DNA of 64,000 nt from Lachnospiraceae bacterium (lineage in GTDB: Bacteria > Bacillota > Clostridia > Lachnospirales > Lachnospiraceae). The notes beneath the pieces were generated by a model that had not been told where the DNA came from, ran no database searches, and was given only the letters and a program-made list of their open reading frames with translations. Of this stretch, positions 60,150 to 64,000 are shown piece after piece. Each line of letters starts with the position of its first letter. Position 1 is the stretch's first letter. The DNA is taken from contig JAFUFI010000002.1 in assembly GCA_017469945.1 (NCBI GenBank), positions 62,001 through 126,000 of the forward strand, written 5' to 3'. Made by a program: the position numbers and the translations under genes.

Positions 60150-61106
60150 ATGCCCGGATTTATAATACCCATAATTATAGCAGCAATACTTATTCCCGGT
60201 ATTGTCATAATGCTTGTAAAAACTCTTCCTATCGCTGATATGGTCTTTAGGACTCAGTTTACAAGACCTAAGGATGCGACTGCCGGCTGGACAAGAGGCG
60301 TTTGCTCTTTCCCGGACAACGAAGAGAATATGGAGATGCACAGACAGGGAATGGCCTGGGCTGAGGAGAATAAAGAGTTTATCCATGAAGTTACTATCCG
60401 TAACGACGGACTGAAGCTTTGCGGACAGTACTTTGACTTTGGCTTTAAAAAGGCAGCAATCTTCCTTGCGGGAAGAGCGGAGCCCTGCACATATTCCTAC
60501 TACTTCGCGATGCCTTACAGAGATTTCGGATACAATGTTCTTGTTATAGATAACAGAAGTACCGGATTTTCCGAAGGAGAGTTTTCCACTGCAGCTATGA
60601 AGGAAGCAAAAGACGTTGCAAAGTGGATCGAGTTTCTTACAAATGACCTTAAAAACGAAAAGGTTCTTATCCACGGCATCTGTATAGGAAGCGCTACCGG
60701 ACTTCGCGCTGTTACAAGAGAGAACGCGAAAAATGTTGAGGCCCTTATTGCAGACGGAATGTATGAGACTTTCTACGAAACTCTTCGTACACATTTTATC
60801 GCTCTTGATAAGCCTGTATTTCCCGTTTGCCATGAAGTAGTCTGCAAGATTTACAAGCTTACGGGAAAGAATGTTATGTCGGAAGGCCCTGTAAAGGATA
60901 TAAAGCTTCTTGATATTCCTTTTCTTATGATCCACGGAAAAGAGGATGTTTTCTCTCTCCCCGAGAAGGCGCAAAAGATGTTTGACTCCTGCCCTTCACC
61001 TCATAAAAAGCTTGTCTGGTTTGAAAAGGGAATGCATTCGCATCTAAAGATCGTAGCTCCCGTTAAGTACGACGAGACCGTTAAAGAATTTATTGAATCA
61101 TTATAG
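60150..61106 (+). CDS. Membrane-anchored alpha/beta hydrolase with Cys nucleophile elbow
   Basis: The 318-residue protein has an N-terminal hydrophobic helix (about residues 5-27, IIPIIIAAILIPGIVIMLVK) and an alpha/beta-hydrolase domain. The nucleophile elbow reads G-I-C-I-G, with Cys178 at the place of the usual Ser. The acid (FLMIHGKEDVFSLP) and His (EKGMHSHLKIV) are present. Cys elbows are known in dienelactone hydrolases and in PHA synthases (G-x-C-x-G), where a thio-acyl intermediate forms. It closes the acyl operon; a terminator follows six bases after its stop. An acyl-transfer role is possible but unproven. Confidence 0.85.
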   Translation: MPGFIIPIIIAAILIPGIVIMLVKTLPIADMVFRTQFTRPKDATAGWTRGVCSFPDNEENMEMHRQGMAWAEENKEFIHEVTIRNDGLKLCGQYFDFGFKKAAIFLAGRAEPCTYSYYFAMPYRDFGYNVLVIDNRSTGFSEGEFSTAAMKEAKDVAKWIEFLTNDLKNEKVLIHGICIGSATGLRAVTRENAKNVEALIADGMYETFYETLRTHFIALDKPVFPVCHEVVCKIYKLTGKNVMSEGPVKDIKLLDIPFLMIHGKEDVFSLPEKAQKMFDSCPSPHKKLVWFEKGMHSHLKIVAPVKYDETVKEFIESL

Positions 61107-61111
61107 AATTT

Positions 61112-61142
61112 CAGCCCTGCTTTTTAGGCAGGGCTGTTTTTT
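61112..61142 (+). terminator. Rho-independent terminator after the acyl operon
   Basis: A perfect nine-pair stem (cagccctgc / gcagggctg) with a seven-base loop is followed by six T residues. Confidence 0.93.
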
Positions 61143-61149
61143 GACGGTA

Positions 61150-61875
61150 TTAAAGCTTTCTTGCTCCGCGGTCTCCACGGAGTATTTTATTTTGGTCGGA
61201 AGGGGAGATCTCTCTGATCATCCCTTTTGAATTGTATGTCGTAAGCATATCTGTATTTCTTGCGGGGAATTTCTTTCCCTCTTCGGAGATAAGGTTTCGG
61301 AAAAGATCCTTGTCCCCATCCTTTAATGCCTTCTTTATATTTTCATCCCTGTTTTTTTCGAGGGCTTCTATATCAGAAGCTGAAGCGGATATTTCGAGGG
61401 ATACTTCGTCTGAAGAAACTCCTGTGAGGGAATTGTCGTTTTTTTGCCCCTGATCCTTTGGCGACATAACCGGCGGGATTTTCTCGAGGCCGTCGGAGAT
61501 CGGTTTACTGTCCCAGAGGTTTCCGAAAATCTTCTTTATATTGTTCCAGATGCTTTCAAAAAAGTCCTTTATATTTTCCCAGAGCATATTGGCGGTAGCC
61601 GTTATCTGGTCGGGAGCTTCTTCTTTATTATCTTTTGAATCTTTTAAGGATGCCTTTCCGAGACTTTCGGCAAAGGAAGGATTCTTTTCGCCTGCGGTAA
61701 CATTTTTTTGCTTTTCATCCGCGGCAGAAGAGGACTCGTAGATAACACCCCCTTGTCCATCCTGCTTATCAAGGGCGGATTTAAGGGAAAACTGCTCACT
61801 GCCCTCCGGGGCATTTACCTTGGAGGACTGGGGCTGATATGCGCTTGGAATGTTGTTATTTACAGGATTTATCAT
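61150..61875 (-). CDS. Unknown hydrophilic protein, probable sigma-28-dependent gene
   Basis: I do not recognise a family for this 241-residue protein. It has no signal peptide and no membrane helix. The first 95 residues are Ser/Gln/Lys/Glu-rich and probably disordered. Residues about 97-125 have an amphipathic, Trp-rich stretch (ANMLWENIKDFFESIWNNIK, then IFGNLWDS). A second helical part (about 170-205, DIEALEKNRDENIKKALKDG) and a basic conserved-looking end (NKILRGDRGARKL) follow. Its promoter is of the sigma-28 type, so it is likely a motility or late flagellar protein, perhaps secreted or a regulator. It is alone on its strand. Confidence 0.78.
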   Translation of the reverse strand: MINPVNNNIPSAYQPQSSKVNAPEGSEQFSLKSALDKQDGQGGVIYESSSAADEKQKNVTAGEKNPSFAESLGKASLKDSKDNKEEAPDQITATANMLWENIKDFFESIWNNIKKIFGNLWDSKPISDGLEKIPPVMSPKDQGQKNDNSLTGVSSDEVSLEISASASDIEALEKNRDENIKKALKDGDKDLFRNLISEEGKKFPARNTDMLTTYNSKGMIREISPSDQNKILRGDRGARKL

Positions 61876-61909
61876 CGTTTTACCGCCTCAAGACCAATAT
61901 ACATTAATG

Positions 61910-61936
61910 ATTTCGGCTAATCAAGAACGAAATTTA
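61910..61936 (-). promoter_or_regulatory. Sigma-28 (FliA)-type promoter
   Basis: On the minus strand TAAA (61936-61933) and GCCGAAAT (61917-61910) are separated by exactly 15 bases. Only one position of the -10 differs from GCCGATAT. Transcription would start near 61903, about 28 bases before the ATG at 61875. This is the best sigma-28 match in the window. Confidence 0.78.
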
Positions 61937-62082
61937 GGGATTTATTAAATTTTTGTGACGAATGGCAGATTATAGGGCTGAATGACTGGTAAAAGGGATA
62001 GAAAGCCTTAGGCTAATTTGTTACAATCTGAATGTATCGTGGGATAGGAAACTGAATCTTTTCCAAAACCCGGGGAGGACGC

Positions 62083-62523
62083 ATGACTGATAAAGAATTA
62101 AGGAAACTATCAAGGCAAGACCTTTTACAGCTTTTAATCGCCCAGGGACGCGAGGCTGCAAGCATCGAAGAGCAGCTTAAAGAAGCTAAATATAACGAAC
62201 AGAGACAGTTCGACAGTAACGAAAGATTAAGAGACCGTATCGCTGACAGAGAGGAAACTATAGAGCATCTCAAAGAAAAGCTTACCGGCAAGGACGAAAA
62301 GCTCAACGAGAAAGACCGCGAGATCGCAGAGCTTAAGGATCAGATAGCGATGCTTAAGGCAAACGGATTCTCAGCCGACGGGACCGGAATGATAGACGGA
62401 AACAGACCCCTTGGGTCTATCGCGGAAGCCGCCCTTGCACTTAACGATGTATTCGCTGCAGCACAAAAAGCTGCTGATATGTATATAGCAAACGCCAAGA
62501 GGATTGCCGAGGGAGATAACTAG
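62083..62523 (+). CDS. Coiled-coil protein upstream of signal peptidase I
   Basis: The 146-residue protein begins with MTDKELRKLSRQDLLQLLIA, a short helical head seen in small Lachnospiraceae proteins found near signal peptidases and surface-protein genes. Residues about 28-92 are a coiled coil rich in Glu, Lys and Arg. A Gly-containing break (NGFSADGTGMIDGNRPLGS) and a last helix (SIAEAALALNDVFAAAQKAA) follow. No signal peptide or membrane helix is present. GGGGAGG lies seven bases before the ATG. It is two bases before the signal peptidase gene and probably works with it, role unknown. Confidence 0.75.
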   Translation: MTDKELRKLSRQDLLQLLIAQGREAASIEEQLKEAKYNEQRQFDSNERLRDRIADREETIEHLKEKLTGKDEKLNEKDREIAELKDQIAMLKANGFSADGTGMIDGNRPLGSIAEAALALNDVFAAAQKAADMYIANAKRIAEGDN

Positions 62524-62525
62524 CA

Positions 62526-63101
62526 ATGGCATTTGATTCCTTACCTTCATTAAATCAGCTTGAAGCCGAGCTTAAGAGGGAAAAAAGAAAAAAGAATTAC
62601 GGACGAGCCCTTCGCAGTACCCTTTTCACACTGCTTGTTGTAGCGGCGGCAGCAATACTGATCGTAGTCTTGTTCCTGCCGGTTTTACAGATTACCGGAG
62701 CTTCGATGTCACCGAACCTTAAAAACGGAGACGTAGCGGTAGCGGTAAATGTTAAAAACTACGAGGTCGGCGAAATAATCGCTTTCTACTATAACAACCA
62801 GCTGATGGTTAAGAGAGTAGTGGGAGTCGGAGGAGATGAGATAAACATCGACAAAGACGGAGTCGTTTACAGAAACGGCGAGATGCTTCCGGAAAGCTAT
62901 CTTACAGAGAAAAGCGCCGGAACAAGCGATATTGAATATCCCTACACCGTTCCCGATGAACAGTATTTTGTACTGGGAGACAACAGGTACATGAGTATCG
63001 ACAGCAGAGTTTCCACAGTAGGTTGTATAGACAAATCTCTGGTAGCCGGAAGAGTATTCTTCAGAATATGGCCCTTTAAATCTTTCGGTCTTATCAAATA
63101 A
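62526..63101 (+). CDS. lepB: Signal peptidase I
   Basis: The 191-residue enzyme removes signal peptides from exported proteins at the outer face of the membrane. It has one membrane helix (residues about 33-54). The catalytic Ser is S60 in TGASMSPNLKNGD and the Lys is K96 in QLMVKRVVGVGGDEINI. FVLGDNRYMSIDSRVSTVG is the conserved box E. The one-helix form is typical of Firmicutes. The gene may serve the large surface protein that starts 50 bases downstream. Confidence 0.94.
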   Translation: MAFDSLPSLNQLEAELKREKRKKNYGRALRSTLFTLLVVAAAAILIVVLFLPVLQITGASMSPNLKNGDVAVAVNVKNYEVGEIIAFYYNNQLMVKRVVGVGGDEINIDKDGVVYRNGEMLPESYLTEKSAGTSDIEYPYTVPDEQYFVLGDNRYMSIDSRVSTVGCIDKSLVAGRVFFRIWPFKSFGLIK

Positions 63102-63151
63102 CAGTTATTTACTTGTTGGTTTTAAGTCTTCTTTAAGGAGGAAGCAGCAAT

Positions 63152-64000
63152 ATGAAATTTTCGATAAGAGAGCAGGCTGCGAAAGTACTGAGCAAGAGAA
63201 AAAAGCATAGCATATATGTCCTTTCGGTTTCGATTGCCGCAGTATTTACGGTTGTTGGCGTAGTATATGGACTCACCAGACCCGGACGCGCTTTTTCAAG
63301 TCTTCAAAAGACATTGGAGTGCAACGCGCAGGCACATACCCACACAGCCGAATGCTATGATGCTGAAGGAAATCTTATATGCGGAATGGCGGATTACTTC
63401 GCACACGTACACGATCCCGAGCTTTGCTATGACGAAAACGGCGATCTTGTATGTCCTCTTCCCGAGATCATCCCTCATGAGCATGATGACAGCTGCTACA
63501 TCGAGAGACTTGAGCTTATTTGCGGTATAGAAGAGGGACAGGTTGTAGACAGAAACGGAAATCCCGTTTTTGACGAAGCCGGAAATCCTCTTTTTGACAT
63601 AAATGCTGTTCCGGAAATCGGAAGCATTGAAATTCTGGGAACTGTTGAAGATGTCACCGAAGCCGAGGTAACCGAAGAAACTGATGCAAATCAGGAGGTT
63701 ACCGAGGAGGGTGATAATCTCGAAGCAGCAGGAGAGGCTTCAGAAGAAGCTTCAGAAGAAGCTCCCGCTGCAGACGTTACTGAGGGAACCACCGAAAACG
63801 GTGACAGTAACGCTCCGGCACCCGACGATACTTCCGCCGAGGGAACCCCTGCTGAGGGTGCTCCCGCAGAGGAAACGGGTATAGATGAAACAAACAGTCA
63901 GGAGACTCCTGCAGAGACTACAACTCCCGACATCATCGAAGAGACCGTTGACCTCGGCGGCGCAGGTGCCGATATCGCAGAAGGCGGATACACCACTCAC
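63152..64000 (+). CDS. Large surface protein, N-terminal part (3' end outside window)
   Basis: The frame is open from ATG 63152 to the window end (283 residues). AAGGAGGAAG lies before the ATG. A basic N-terminus and a hydrophobic segment (about residues 22-42, SIYVLSVSIAAVFTVVGVVY) form a signal peptide or anchor. Then come three related units with the pattern H-x-H-x(2-4)-C-Y and a later Cys: HTHTAECYDAEGNLICG, HVHDPELCYDENGDLVCP and HEHDDSCYIERLELICG (about residues 62-127). Such units occur in large Firmicute cell-surface proteins and may bind metal. From about residue 155 the chain is an acidic Glu/Thr/Ala/Pro-rich stalk. The rest, including any sortase motif, is outside the window. Confidence 0.85.
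   Translation, partial: MKFSIREQAAKVLSKRKKHSIYVLSVSIAAVFTVVGVVYGLTRPGRAFSSLQKTLECNAQAHTHTAECYDAEGNLICGMADYFAHVHDPELCYDENGDLVCPLPEIIPHEHDDSCYIERLELICGIEEGQVVDRNGNPVFDEAGNPLFDINAVPEIGSIEILGTVEDVTEAEVTEETDANQEVTEEGDNLEAAGEASEEASEEAPAADVTEGTTENGDSNAPAPDDTSAEGTPAEGAPAEETGIDETNSQETPAETTTPDIIEETVDLGGAGADIAEGGYTTH

Noticed and set aside
1-64000. CRISPR arrays, insertion sequences, prophage or integrase genes
   Set aside because: No regularly spaced short direct repeats, transposase motifs or phage structural genes were seen on either strand.

Overview
The window looks like a chromosomal segment of a motile, strictly anaerobic member of the Lachnospiraceae (Butyrivibrio/Roseburia/Lachnospira-like). 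This is inferred from a chemotaxis/sigma-28 operon with Firmicute CheC and CheD, an Rnf complex in the clostridial order C-D-G-E-A-B, a split sodium-pumping decarboxylase, ATP-type PEP carboxykinase, a cmk-ispH-S1 block, ScpAB, and moderate GC content. No species was identified. Almost all genes lie on the + strand; only three lie on the - strand. No phage, transposase, CRISPR array or tRNA/rRNA gene was seen.

Layout. 1-7108: the 3' end of a flagellar/chemotaxis operon (cheA, cheW, cheC, cheD, a small membrane protein, fliA/sigma-28, a DUF342/FapA protein and three poorly known proteins). 7118-9777: rpsU with its own consensus promoter and terminator, a metallophosphoesterase, scpA and scpB. 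9856-15447: a carboxyltransferase/decarboxylase cluster (12S-like carboxyltransferase, OadG-like lipoprotein, biotin carrier, OadB pump, biotin-less OadA/5S-like carboxyltransferase). 15554-23241: hybrid histidine kinase, two regulators, flavoprotein, cmk, ispH and ribosomal protein S1. 23253-24153: cheR behind a sigma-28-type promoter. 24168-25271 (-): YprB-like nuclease. 25416-31721: rnfCDGEAB followed by a GH25-like protein lacking the usual catalytic Glu. 31734-33582: a chemoreceptor. 33644-34491 (-): an AP2/HNH-like protein with a possibly leaderless transcript. 34594-43521: HerA/DUF853 ATPase, thrC, deoC, a small membrane protein, aminopeptidase P, a response regulator and pckA. 43605-48819: a small membrane protein, a probable 6S RNA, a YihY protein and pheST. 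48820-49588: a 770-bp non-coding tract full of repeats. 49589-52066: M18 aminopeptidase and queA. 52137-61142: a nine-gene acyl-metabolism operon led by a PilZ protein. 61150-64000: an unknown sigma-28-controlled gene (-), a coiled-coil protein, signal peptidase I and the start of a large surface protein.

How the parts work together. FliA is encoded here, and sigma-28-like promoters (TAAA-N15-GCCGAAAT and close variants) stand before cheR, the chemoreceptor and an unknown gene at 61875, so the window probably holds both the regulator and three of its targets. Energy metabolism is sodium/proton-coupled: Rnf links ferredoxin and NAD to an ion gradient, while the OadB pump links decarboxylation to it. 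The presence of both a 12S-like and a 5S-like carboxyltransferase with one shared biotin carrier suggests transcarboxylation as well as decarboxylation.

The most promising candidate for an undescribed system is the operon 52246-61106. It combines a c-di-GMP receptor (PilZ), an acyl-activating enzyme fused to a carrier domain, a tandem two-domain acyltransferase, a free acyl carrier protein, an LRAT-like protein, two alpha/beta hydrolases (one with a Cys nucleophile elbow G-x-C-x-G), and a DegV/DAK2 fatty-acid-kinase pair. It is probably a lipid-remodelling or acyl-modification pathway with second-messenger input; its product is unknown.
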